A DNA stretch of 64,000 nt from Climacteris rufus (Eukaryota; Chordata; Aves; Passeriformes; Climacteridae): the NCBI GenBank assembly GCA_013398175.1, contig VZRZ01004578.1:200529-264528 (forward strand), written 5' to 3'. The position numbers and the translations under genes are program-made. Under the pieces are notes generated by a model, which was not told the DNA's origin, ran no database searches, and was given only the letters and a program-made list of their open reading frames with translations. Of this stretch, positions 1 to 12,400 are shown in pieces (position 1 is the first letter of the stretch; every line of letters begins with the position of its first letter).

Positions 1-1000
1 TGCGATTCTTTAAAAAAAAAAAAAAATTAAAAATTTCACTCTTATCTGAGTCTATACCTGAGGTTAGTGTTATTAATTCATAATGACCTTCCATGTGGCC
101 TTTATGGGCTGAGATTTCTGTGCATGTTAGTACATACAGAGTAAAAATAGTGCTGTGAAATGATAGTCTGTATTTATAGGCAACAGGGAAAAATCCTAGC
201 TTCTCTTTTTAAAAATTTAAAAAAAAAGCTAAAAAGAGGGCATTTATACACTTTAATGAGTATCGAGCTTGCCAAAATCTCTCAAATTGGTCCAGAGGTT
301 TGGAATGAAGAGTTATCATTTGAAGATGAACAATGTGAGTTCTGCTGCAATTTCAGTAGCAATCCCCAGACCTGTTTTCTTTATGTCATGAAAACTTCAG
401 AAACATAAACAGTGCTGAATTGCCACTGGTACTGAATAATTTGACTTTTATTGTTGCCTGTGCTCTTCTTGTATTCAAGAAAATAATTTAATATTTATTA
501 ATAAATAGAAGGTAACTAAAGATGACTGTGACCTAGTCTGTTGAAAATTTCTCAGTACCTTTAATTTGTTAGTAAATTAAATATATTTTATTTAAGCAGA
601 ATCATATATACAGTATATTAACTTTTTTTTCCAGGCAATCTTTACTCAGCACAGAAAGGCCAGATGTATGGGAATTGTAAAAAATCAGGATATGCATAAA
701 AACTGTTCAAGTGCATAAAGCAGCCCCATCTGGAAGACATCTAACAGAAATGAAGTTGTACAAAACCATTCCATTGATAATAAAGCTAATTTTTATGGGT
801 CTGACAAGTATGTAATTATGTTCAGTGGTGCTTTTCAGATTTTATCACAGTCAATAAACCGCAGTGGTAATTTCATTCCCATTTGACATATTTACATGGA
901 AACATTTGATTGGAGGAATTAGTAACCCTGAAAGCCTTGATAGATATGTTTTAATGATCTGTGACCTCTGCAGTCCCTCATCTGTTTATTGTTGCAACAG
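1..1000 (+). other. ZNF407: 3' end of an upstream ZNF407 intron
   Basis: This is AT-rich sequence with no recognisable coding content or transposon. It ends in a splice acceptor just before the exon at 1001: a short pyrimidine-rich run at about 978-993 and the AG at 999-1000 (local sequence ttgttgcaacag). The pyrimidine tract is broken by purines and is weaker than the acceptors of the two following exons. An 82-codon open frame at 160-408 has no domain signature and I regard it as chance. Intron status is inferred from the exon at its end; the upstream donor lies outside the window. Confidence 0.75.
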
Positions 1001-1084
1001 GCGAGAAGTCGTTCCTCTGTGACCTTTGTGGCTTTGCCGGCGGGACACGTCATGCCCTCACCAAGCATCGGCGGCAGCACACAG
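1001..1084 (+). CDS. ZNF407: ZNF407 internal exon, one C2H2 zinc finger
   Basis: An 84-base internal exon encoding one complete C2H2 finger. The first two bases finish a Gly codon begun in the previous exon (GEKS linker). The finger reads C-x2-C-x12-H-x4-H, with Cys in FLCDLC and His in KHRRQH. The last base starts the Gly codon of the next TGEKP linker. Helix residues at -1, 2, 3 and 6 are Thr, His, Ala and Lys. The borders are AG at 999-1000 and donor gtcagt at 1085-1090. The exon is too short to appear as a long open frame and was found from the finger motif and splice signals. ZNF407 is a nuclear zinc-finger protein linked to transcription of PPARG-responsive genes such as the GLUT4 gene in adipocytes, and to human intellectual disability. 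The gene name rests on the two following exons, whose sequence I recognise; this exon joins them in frame. The exon number is not known from the window. Confidence 0.88.
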
Positions 1085-4000
1085 GTCAGTAAAGCTGTCT
1101 TTACTCTTTCCTATATTTTCCCCAGCAAGGGAGTCCCTCTACACTGGGGAGTAACACAAGTCAAATAGCACGTTACAGCACAAATAATACTTGGCTCATT
1201 GTTTACCTTGCTTTGTCTCGTTTTTGTAAAATCAGTATGCCCAAGGTCTGCATCAACTCTGTTAGCTGGGAGTTTGAATAATTGCTTGGGGGAGTGTGGG
1301 GGGGTATTTTTGGTGGGGTTTTTGTGTTTTGGTTTTTTTTTCTGAAGGAAGTAGAATTGTAAAGACTGGCTGTCTTCTTTCAGTGAATACTAGGTCTACT
1401 AATTTTTTTTTCCAAGGCCCAAATAGATTACCTACTGTGAAGATTTTGCGAGAGTCTGCTAGAATGTCCCTGGGTGAAAATTAGAGACTACATATAGATT
1501 AAGCCATTTTTTTGGACTGAAGCATAGTTGAAAGCTAGTGTTGTTTCAGTTGCCCTTTCGTAATTTTAAGATAGTTTGTAATTAATAGGTGCAACTTTAA
1601 GAGTTACCACATGGCTGGCATGTAAAGCAAGATTTCTCTTCCAGAATTAGTAAAGCTTTTCTACCACCTGGTTATAAAATTTTAATATCAGACAAAATTA
1701 CATTGGTTCTTAGTTTCAGAAGACCAGAAAAAGTGTAAGTATTAAACATTTATTAATACATTCTACCTTAATTGTGCTTTTTAGTAGTTCCTTGTAAGTG
1801 TTTGATTATTTGAATAGATTTTGTTCAAACAGACGTAGAAGTGTTGCTGTTTAAGCCACTGTAGTTTTTTTGTTTTGCTGGCTATCATGAGCATAATGTA
1901 ATATCATCAGGAATTGCTGTGTGAGTTAAGTGACCATTGTCTAATATACAGTGGAAAGAAATGGCTAGCAAATGAGAAACTATAGTTGTTACATCATGAA
2001 TTTTCCATGGATTTTGTAAAGGAATCACAGTGGGAGATTTTATTATGTTCCTGTATAAACTAATCTTCATTCAGGACATACACCATCTAAATGTGTAGTT
2101 TCCTGGAGAGCAGCTACTCTCTTTCTTGAGAGCCTGAAGCCATTCTTCCCACCCTGTTTTCAGTTTATTTAAAGGAACCATATTTGGAGGAGATTCCAGT
2201 GCTTTCAGAAAGGTGGGATTTTCAGTGCTGGTCAGGCAATCTCTTGAAACAGACAAGCTCTAAAAAAAAATGTATATCCAGGGCCAAATTTTGCTTGCCT
2301 TGCAAAGTAATCCTACTTCCTGAGTTTTGTTTTTTTGATAACAAGAAACATATTTGTGGAAGAGTACTGCCACAGACAGTTCTCATTCACTGCTGGAAGT
2401 TAGTGTTTTTTAAATGACCAATAAAAGTAATTTAGTAAATATAACAAGATATCTTATTATTACACCCACTGAATGATAACAGGAGCAATTACAGCTACTG
2501 GAATAGAAGCTGTGTGCCTCAGTTGTAATTAACAGTTTCTGTTTTTCTGGAGCTTTGAAGAATTTTCGTATGTTAGCACAAGTTTAGCAAATGTGGGCTA
2601 AGAATAATTTTTTGTTTCTTTAGTGGAAATAAATTACGGTTATCAACAGGATAGAAACTAACTTTTGCTTTTTATTGGTCTGCCATGTGACACATTGGGA
2701 TCTTGCATATGTCTTGGACTCATCGTCAGTGCAGCCATACAAATGGTAAACAATCATTTCAGAATGGGGAAGTAGAAGAAATGCAAATTCTTGTATTTAC
2801 CCTTCTTGTCTTTACCTATTATGTGAGTGCAGATCTGATTTGTCAGAAATGTAAGTCCTTATCATCAAATATATATTTCTATTTTTTGTCTCATTAGTCC
2901 ACCAGCCAAGAGAAAAAGTATTTTATTCCCTGATTTATGTGCAAAATTAGGCTGAAAATATGGGATACTCCTGGTGAAAATCTGTCCAGGTTTTTGAAGG
3001 CATTTTGCTCTTCTTTTGCCAGTGTGGTAGAGACTTCTTGTGCTATGATCACATGGATTTACAGGTTATAGATCATGAAGCTTGCATCTAGCAAGCATAA
3101 CTTTATATTTTATGTCAGGACTGGAGGCTCGTTATTACTTTGCTATTAACTTTATACTATACGGGACAGTATCTCAGAGGCAGAGGGATCTATCTTTTTG
3201 GCATTTATCTGCCTCTGTGGCGCAAACAATCAGAGATGATTCTTTAGCAGAAAAATTATCTGTAGCTTCTGTTTGTTTCAAAGAGAATGACACAATCCAC
3301 CTTTGCTTGCATTTTTGCACTTACATGGATTCCCTTGTATTTTCATCCACTGCTCAACTTTATCTGAGTCATTAGCTGCATGCACTCCTTTTTTGTACCT
3401 TTTTCTCCCTCTGTCCCCAGCTGGCACAATTTTCCCAAAGCAGAATGCCAAAGCAAATTACAATCAGGTTTGAAAGGGATAGGTATCAAAAATAGTCTAA
3501 ATGGCTTAAATATTTCCCTACTGTAATACAAGCTGTCTAGGGGGCTGACACAGAACATCTTCCAATCCAAGATTTACTTCTATCACCTGTCAGAGGCCCA
3601 TGATTCAAGGACAAATGAACAAATCCTCACATGTAGTTAAGGAGTCTTAACCAACTTAACAAGTCTCCTCTCATCCCAACCTCAAGACCTGAGATGTCCC
3701 AACACCCCAGAGAAATGTTCAGCTGCTGGTAGATATTTGACACAAGTGAAGTCTGCCTGTAGGACCAGCCACCTAGACTTTTGAGACTCTTGATTCTGGT
3801 ATTTCTAATTCTGTTCTTCTCTTTTTAGATGAGATTATTTCTATGTACCTGGAGAAATGCCTTTGTCTTGTGAAAGATGAATTTTCTTTGGAAAGATTAC
3901 AGGGAGCGTGAAGTATAACTTGATGTGAAAAAAGATGGCAGAATCTGGCCCTTGATCACTTATGGAGCAAACTGTAGGGAATGGTTTGGATGGTTATCCC

Positions 4001-7000
4001 TCGAAGAGATGCTTTTTGTTTCTAAATGAAAAGAAGTACATGATTCTTAACCAAAAAAGAAAGCCATTAGTTTTAAGATTTGTAAAATGTTTGTGCTGAA
4101 TGTATTTGCAAACATGATGCTTCTGCCTAAAGATTTCCATGCTACAGGTTTTCTCAACTGTAAAGAAGGAACACATAATTTGACCTGCCAAGAGATTCCT
4201 GGTGTTTTACCAGTTGATGTTTTTATTCTATTCTAAATATGTTACTTCCTTAATGACTGACCTGGTCCTGTGAGAAACACACACTTTGACCACAGCATAA
4301 GCAACATCTTTGGCTGATTTTGGCTTGGGAAGATGTTGTAGCATTATTTTTTGATCTGAATGCACCTTCCTCCAGTCCTATTCTGCAAGAATCTATCTAT
4401 GGAATTCTGAAAGTCTTTCAATGACTATGTAAATATCTGTGGCCTGATCTTCAGTTTTGTGAATTGAAGCAATGGCAACTTCAAGAGTGGTCCAGAGTTT
4501 GACCAGAATTTTATCACACTGAAAAGAATACTTACATCTCTGTCTGCCAAATGCTTTACAGTAGGCACTTGTGACTGCCTAGGCTGTGATAAACTGTCTT
4601 GAGAAACTTGGACTGCTTGCAGTATCATCTGGTGCTATGTGGTAAATAAGGGACAGCTTGCGGTGCTGCAAGAACGTGTATGCCATAGTTCTGGTGTCTC
4701 AACAAGACTGGGAGGAAAAGATTTCGTGTTTTGAGTCATCCTGAAGGAAGTTTTTTTTGGTTTGTATTTTGTTCCAGGAAGAAAATCTGCCTGAAGATAG
4801 GAAGAAAAATAAATAATGTTGCAAATTTTAGTTTTTGCTGAATTTAGAATAAGTTGAATTCAACAAAGAATTAAATCATTACCTGAATTTTGTAATAAAA
4901 AAGAGTAAATAACCTCTAAACCAGGCACTAAAAATACACACATACACATGAAAAAGCATATAGTATCACATAATTTAAATATTTTGCCTTAATAATGATC
5001 AACTATGAAATTGTGTAAGAGAGAAAAAACATGCAAGGGTAATTATTTCTGGCTTGAAATAAAAACATAGAAACGTTTCATCAATAATTTAAAAATATAA
5101 TTTCTTTCTGTTTTTGTTCTTATTGTTCTGCTCCTCTCCTTTGTTTGCCTGTTTTTTGGTATCACTCTAGTTTTCCATTCTTCTACATGTCTCCCAGTAA
5201 ATTTCCATTTTGTGCTGTAGCAGCTGTCTCAGTCCAACAGTGCTGATCAGTCACAGCCTGTGTTCTCTTGCATGAAATCCCTTTTTTAATGTTGGTTAGT
5301 ACTCCTGCAAATTGTAACCCCCATCCTCATCTTCTACACAATGGCAGTCTACATTTGTTTCCCATGTGTTGGTTGTGGTGGGATCTTCTCAGGGATGATA
5401 GAAGTACATTACAGTAATGGAGTGTTATGGGGTAAATAGACTTTACTGTGCACTTCTGTGGCAGTCACTATAAACCTATGGAACTGCTTAAGGAGATTGT
5501 GTCTTTGTTCAAATATTTTCATGAATTTTTGGAGATGGTAGCTTATATCGTGCAGATCACTGTTTGTGTGATTGCTTCTGCTCACTCATTTCAGTCTTGC
5601 ACTTCTCAAGACATTTATAGGTCAATGTAATAAAGAAAGAAAATTTAATAATATATGTGTTTTTATCCAGATGAGTGACTCACTTTGTGTTTCTATTTCT
5701 CATGTGAACTGCTCTTTGACTTTAATGTGTAGTTACATTACTCAGCATTGAATTTAATGTATAATGTAGCCTCTTCCCTTCAACTTCCCTACCACAGCTT
5801 AAAAAAATTATAATGTTGAATACCACAGAAAATGTAGCACATTAAGAAGACTTATTGCTCTTTTCATCAAGAGGAGAGATGAAATTTGAAGAGCATCTTT
5901 GTTGTTTTCCCTTTTCTATTTACGCCAACATTTGCAGCAGATCGGCAAACTTGATTACAGCAAACCTTGGACCAACAAAGATACCAAAACCTGGGGTTTT
6001 AAAGCTTTCTCCCTACCTAAGAGAAATTGTCCAGTAGCAAGAGAAAAAGAAAAAACTTTAGTTACTGGTTAGCAGCAGCTTTAATAACTGCTTTTATAGA
6101 CTAGTGCTCCCCATGAACTAGCCCTTTTGTCATTTGCTTTCCCAAACTCGGATTGTTGGAGCTTAAATTTTCAGTGTCAGGTGACTTCAGAAGTTGGTTG
6201 CAGTAGTGTCAAAAATGCAAACCCATTTCTTTTGTGATCCTGTGGTAAGGAAATGTATCTTTTTGAAAGTGCTTGTGTTAAAAAAAAAAGTAAACCCCCA
6301 TAAAGCGGGTCCTTGACCTTGGAATGTGTGTCCTTACTTTTTTTCCCCCCCCCAGAACTTGTTGACCACTGAGTCATTTTGGGGCACCTATCCTTTTTTT
6401 CTTTTTCGTGGGGCTTGTTATTGGTAAAGGTAGAGATGGTGAGGCACAGACAAGTCTTCTGTAATGGTAATAGGGGAGTAGTGTGGTCTCATTTTTTTTT
6501 TACTGTTATTGATCTGTAGACTTCTGTACCTTTGTTGCTATGTAGACTTTGTCCTTACACAGTTTTGGATACGCTATTTTATAGTTATTGCATACTGTTG
6601 TTTAAAAAATACTGTCACTACTGATATTTTTATTTGTGTTTTTTTAATTTTGTATGAATTAGAACCTTGACTGGGGGTGAAGAAGAATTCTCTTGGAATT
6701 TTTAATGGCAGTCCATATTAAAGAAATTATGTTTATTGCCTGAAATGTCTGGGGGCAAGAAGGGTAGAAGGAAAATTGGAACTCAAAGGCTTGTAAGAAG
6801 CATTCTTGCCCATAGATAGGGAAGACAAGAAATACTTAAATGAGTAGGTCTGTGGAAAACTTTAAGAAATAAAAAAATAAATAAAGGTACTCCTGCTGTA
6901 TCTAATACACTCTTCAACATCACCCAACCCAAAAAAATACCTAGTTGTCTTTTAGGTTTTTTTCAACAGTACTTATCAGCCTGGTTAATTTTCTATAAAA

Positions 7001-9364
7001 AAACTGTTTCCCCTGTGCAGCTGCTAAGAATTACAGGTTGTGCTAGGCTGTCCTTTTTCCTCCCAGTTTAGCTGGCTTTTGTTGTGTGGTGCTGCTGTGA
7101 TGTATTTTCTGTCAGGTGAGATTTACACATAGTCCACTTGACAGAAACAGTTAACCACAAGGATTTCCTAAGGAGAAACTTCCTGGAGCAGTGGGCAAGG
7201 GTTATAATTTTTCTTATGGTCACGATGGAATTTGCAAGCCCTCTTGGCTCCAACGGGCCCTTGCTCAGCTGTCAGCCCCACTGGCCCTGCCCTGGCACAG
7301 CAGCAAACCTTTACTTGACCCATTCTCCCCTGAATGGCAAATTAAAAATCTCCTTTCTGTTCAGATCTGCCTTTTTTTACAAGGGGGCAAGTTGGCAAGG
7401 TTCTAGTGCATTTTAAATGAAAGCAGTTAAAATGAGTATGTATGTTATCTAAATTACCTGTGGCTTTACTACTTAGGCTTGAAAATGTTGCTATCTTCTT
7501 TAATGCTAGATGATAAAATAAATCAGAACAGGAAATCTCCAGTTCAAGAACAGGTTACGTTGCTAGGGAGTCTATGGCCTCCCAGAGAGTTTAATTGAAG
7601 CAGCAGCCACTACCATTCAAGCTGCTGGGAGAATCAGCTTCTCCAGAGCAGAGTGTCAGGGTCTGACAAGAAAACCCCATTTGGGGCAGGAAAGACATAC
7701 TTTCTAGCAGTCTCAATTTGTCCAGCATAGAGGCTTCGGCTTTGTGTCCTGCCCCTTCACCTTTCCTTGTCCCATGAAACAATAAATGAAAAACAGTGGC
7801 TGCTATTCTCTCCAGCAGCTGCTAAAAGCAATTACTCCAAGTCTTTGTGGAGCTTTCAGAAGCTGCTGCATTGTCTTTCCATCCAGCATTACGGGCTTTT
7901 CAGGCCTTGAGAACCTTGTGCATCTTTTTCCCTTGGGAGGAAAAACCACAACAATCTCCAAGAATGAAAAATGCAGCATTCTCTCTCTTCTCAGAATTCT
8001 GGGAAAGTCTGTTTTGAATTCTTGGGTGTCTCATGCTATAAACAGGCTTAAAAAATTCACCTTTGAGACATGGCCATTTGGGAGTGGCCTTTTGCAAAAG
8101 GCCAGTCTTACTGATAGTCTTATACTGGTGGTGTGTCTTCTGTCAGTCTGAAAAACTGCAAATTGCACCTGCTAATAGGCTTAGGGTTCAATTTTGAAAC
8201 TGCCTGTCCTAGACCTCTGAACAGTCTGCAAGGCACGTGTCTGTCCCTAGCAGTTTTATCCAGACTTCTGAAGTTAGGGGTGTTGATTCCTTATGTAGTG
8301 TTTAAATAAATATTTCCGAAGGCTTGCACACTACAGTGAAGATCACCTAAGTTAGGAGTTGGCTTTTGTCTTCTCCATACAAAAAGAAATCTGTTTCCTC
8401 CTTAAACGATAACTACACATGCCTGTAAGCCCAACAGAACATTTCTGGGGCAACAAGTTGGAAAAATGGGATGCAAGTGTCTTAGCTAGGCATCACCGTG
8501 TGTGTACCTGTCGTGAGGTTTTGTCTTGGTGTCTTCTAAGGGCTACCCCCCTCCATTGGAAGGAAAAGTACTCATTTCACATAACAACTTAGACACTAGA
8601 GATTTTTACCTTTCTTCAGTTAGTAGTCTTCTAGAAATTTTCAGTGCAGCTGCACATTCAGCAGAGATTGAATTTTAGTCCTCTGAAAATATTATGGTCC
8701 TAGGCTAGGTTTAGTGGTTGGTTTTTGTTTTGTTTTGTTTTTATTTTTTATTAACCTTTCAAGTCCTTATGCTGAAAATTGGCCTACTGTTCAGAAAATA
8801 TTCACAAGGGCAGAAGATAGAGGGAACGGAGCACTGAGTTCTGGTTCATATTCTCAGTCCCAGTTTATTTATGTTATTTAAATGACAAGATTAAAAATTC
8901 AAGGCTGGAGACAAAATCAAAGACACTTTGCACCTGGAGATGTTCCTTTCTGAGCAGGTACTGAATACAAACATTGGCCTGATTTTTCACCTTCTGTCTC
9001 CACCAGTGTTGCTTTTAGGCTGCTCTTGGCCCAGCTTCAAGAGAAGGTGTAGGATAAGAGGAATACCTATCACCTGGTTATGATATTTTCATGAAATAAG
9101 ACCCAGTAACATGGTTTGTCTGTTTCAATGCAGTTCTTTCTCTTCCTTTTTGCTGCTGTGTAGCACCACATGGGAAGTCAGCTGCATACTGATGTGTTTC
9201 TGTCATATTTGGCAATTAATACATTGTATTTGGAAATTTATTTTGTGTTTGTTTTTGCTATATATACACGGACTAAGAGCTGTCTCAAGGGATATGCCAG
9301 AAATTGGGACTTGTCTTCCTTTTCTGTAGATGCAAACTGATAATCTTCTCTTGTCACCTTCTAG
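1085..9364 (+). other. ZNF407: ZNF407 intron, about 8.3 kb
   Basis: The intron starts with donor gtcagt and ends with a good acceptor (pyrimidine-rich cttctcttgtcaccttctag at 9345-9364). It interrupts a Gly codon of a finger linker after its first base. Inside are T-rich and A-rich simple runs, such as the T4-5G run at 8721-8753 and a poly-C run near 6344-6352, plus unique AT-rich sequence. Open frames of up to 121 codons (7786-8151) overlap others on both strands and show no domain. A short stretch near 8977 (ggcctgatttttca) resembles the edge of old sauropsid repeats but is too short to call. I see no RNA gene or further exon. Confidence 0.8.
8721..8753. repeat. T-rich simple repeat (TTTTG-like)
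   Basis: A 33-base run of T with single G and A interruptions at 4-5 base spacing. It is a low-complexity tract in intron sequence. It could be the complement of an old retroposon A-tail, but no element body is recognisable next to it. Confidence 0.6.
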
Positions 9365-9485
9365 GAGAGAAACCATTCAAATGTGATGAGTGTAACTTCG
9401 CTTCCACAACACAATCACATCTGACACGGCATAAGCGTGTCCATACTGGAGAAAAACCTTACAGATGTCCCTGGTGTGACTACAG
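9365..9485 (+). CDS. ZNF407: ZNF407 internal exon, one finger plus the start of the next
   Basis: A 121-base exon. The first two bases complete the Gly of the linker GEKPF. A classical finger follows: Cys in FKCDEC, twelve residues with helix positions -1/2/3/6 Thr/Ser/His/Arg, then His in RHKRVH (C-x2-C-x12-H-x3-H). Next come the consensus linker TGEKPY and the first half of a further finger (RCPWCDY), which is cut inside an Arg codon: AG here, G in the exon at 35657. The upstream border is AG at 9363-9364 and the donor is gtaatg from 9486. The amino-acid sequence is the strongly conserved finger block that I recognise from vertebrate ZNF407. An open frame extends about 60 bases upstream of the exon, but a good acceptor and the linker match place the border at 9365. 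The following intron is 26 kb and splits finger 3 between its Cys pair and its helix. Confidence 0.93.
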
Positions 9486-12400
9486 GTAATGAGTCATTAA
9501 CTAAAGCATGATGAGAGAAGGGTTAAGGTGATCAGATGAGGTTCATTTGAAGTCACCAATAAAAATATATTACCATTAAAACACCATCAGGGCAGCAGTA
9601 ATTACATATTAAATTAGTAGCTAAATTTAAAAACTTAGTCTTCAGTATTTAGATATTACTTTATAAAGAAAAACAAATGATGGGAAACCTTTTAGTGGTA
9701 ACACTACGGTGCTAATGTTGAGTGTTTGTTCCACAGCTGCTCCAGTGTCTGTTGGAATTCTCCGTGGTGAGGCTGCTTATCTGCACTGCCTTTTCAAATC
9801 AGTTGCGGTTTTGAAATTTTTCTTGGTTGAGTTGCAACCATTTTGCCAAGAAAGGAAAAGTTCTCTAAAAGGCCTAGCAGCCTAAATATTCACCAGACAC
9901 TTATTAGAACTGGAAGCAACTAGAGCTAGTTGCAGTTGTGCAGAGTCTTGTTTTTCTGCTCCAATTTTCCTTCTCCTTGCCAGCCAGAGTGTTTGGATGA
10001 GAGTTGGCCATAGGGTTGGTTGCATGGCAAAGCCTCCCATGTTACACCACTAAAACCCATCCCCATGTTAGGGCAGTAGATTAAATTCTCAAAAAATCCT
10101 GTGGTTGAACAGTTAAGATTACTTCTGGTGCTTATCGCCTTGTCTTTGGTTCATTATAGACTACTTTTTAAATGATCTCATATTGCTCCTTAAGTGATTC
10201 TTTATTCTTACATACACTGCTTCTGCATTCCTGAATACTTTTAATACCTTGTAGTGAGGTGGCTAGTCTATGTGTACTATAAAGAAATCCATATAAGTAT
10301 TTTATGGGCAATTTGCAAGAGTTGATGTTCAAAAAGTTTTCAAAAATCAGCATTATATTTGACAAATGGCATATGATTAGATGTATGTGTTGTGATGCAT
10401 GCACTCAAGAGGGGAAAGTTAAACATTTGATTATACCACTATTGCATTTTTTATTTTCTTTTCATGCTGAACATACAATTGTAATGTTCCTTTAGTATGT
10501 TTTAATGTAGTTTCCTAAAGCAAGACTATATAATGAAGCCTATCTTCTCTCATAATACCTGTTTTCATGCTATTTATGAGCTAGTTTACATAAAACTCTT
10601 GTACAGAAAGCTTCTGCAGTGGTCACACAATTTCTGTACAAAACTTTTTGTTGCATTGTTTTGTGCATGTGAGGCAAATGTTCTGTGAACTCTTCTGTAT
10701 TGAGTACCCATTAAATCACTCTTTAGAATTGCAGAGAACTGAATATAATAACCTTGGGAGTAGGGGACTGTGTTTCTATGCTGCTACCTAAAGGGTGCCC
10801 CTTCTTTCTTTATATTTTTCTTTATAGTAGAAGTGGTTTTGTCTGCTTCAGTAAGTCATCTAAGAATTAGAGGTGGTTTTCATTTGTCAGAGCAGTTGTG
10901 TTAAAAGGTCTGTGTTGAGTGAAGTAGTTTCACATAAGCAATAGTGTGACATGACATGCTGCAACGAATGTAAAAGAAGTGCTGTCTTTAATGCCATGTG
11001 TTTCAGGAGACTTAGTCTTGTGGTCATCTGCTTTTACTGAATCATCCCAATTGGTAGGAATAGTCTTATTACAGAACTGGGTAATGAGAGGTGGGTTACA
11101 GTGGGTTTGAGCTCCTTGGCTTGAAGCCCCTAGAGACTGGAGGGTTGTAGATGTGTAGATGTGGGGTTTGTTAAACACACGCAATGAGTGGATGCGATTC
11201 CCTCACTCAGTATGACAAAATGCATGACTTAGTGCTCTGTTGAGTGAAAGACAGGAGGTCATTTTACTTTGGATGAACAGTTTTCTGTATGGGATATAAA
11301 TTCCAAGAAATAACAAATTTTTTAGGAGTATTTTATTATACTAGAGGTTATTAGAGAAGATGCAAGCATAATCTCTCAGCATACTCTGCTTTTATATTAT
11401 TGAAAAATAAATGCTTCGTGGCAATAGAATGTTAGTTTCCATCTTCACAGGCCAGTTTTGACCTAACCTTTGGAGGCTGATCTCTACAGATATGAGCTGA
11501 TGATGCTTTGATTCTGCAGGAAATTTGTTCCGAGCTCAGCTGAAAAACATCTGGCAAGGATGCAGGAACCAGAGCTGTGTTGCTGCTGCTGCTGCAAGCT
11601 CACAGAGGCAGTGAGGCACTCCTGTGTAGCTGCAGAGGAGCCCATAGAGGGGCTGCTGTATTTATTAGCTCAGCAGTCCTGCTTGCGCCAGTTTCCACAG
11701 TCCTGGGATACTGGCCAGCCTTGTTGGCAAGTATATGTTCTGCTCTCTATCCACCTCTCTCTTCGTTTTAAAATCCAGTTTTAGGGGAATTGAGTGTTGC
11801 CTCCTAGTCACCCAGTACTATCTCTTTTAAAGGACAGTTATTAGCAAGTCTGTAAATAATATGGGTTGCACCAGTTCTGCAGATGGTTCGTAGTCTTGCA
11901 AGTGTCACCTACAGACAACATTAAAATTAAGATTTGAAAATCTGCTGATGTAGTGATAAAATTCAGCCCCATGACTAGTGGTTGAGGTCTCATTGTGGTG
12001 CTTTGAGGTCGGCCTTTGCACTGTAAGTTCATCCAGACTATTTCATATGGTGCTGTTTAGTGTTGCTTGGCAACTGCAGACTCTTTAATGAGCCTTGTAG
12101 TTTCAGCGAGGTGAATATTCCTCGTTTTGTGTTGGGATATGAAGGAGAGTATTGTTAGTGCTACCATAAAGTCTCCTTTCAATGATAGGTGAAGTGATCT
12201 CTCTGTTCTATAAAGCAGTTTGAGACACTTGAATTAAAACAGTGGCTAAGTGCAAGATATTTAGATTATTCTGTTCGGCTCATTGGTGCTCAGAGTGTTC
12301 TTGGAGATTCTTGATTTCAAGCTTTCAGTTCCTCAGCCTGAAATTGTGAATAATCATCCTGCAAAAGCTCTTGCCAGTTTAGTGAGTGAAAGGCTAGCTA

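Noticed and set aside
4441..4500. Old sauropsid repeat edge (ggcctgatcttcag ... gaattgaagcaatggc)
   Set aside because: The match is too short and broken to separate from chance.
7786..8151. 121-codon open frame on the + strand
   Set aside because: It has no domain, is overlapped by an open frame on the other strand and sits in an intron between well supported exons. Length is within chance for 64 kb.
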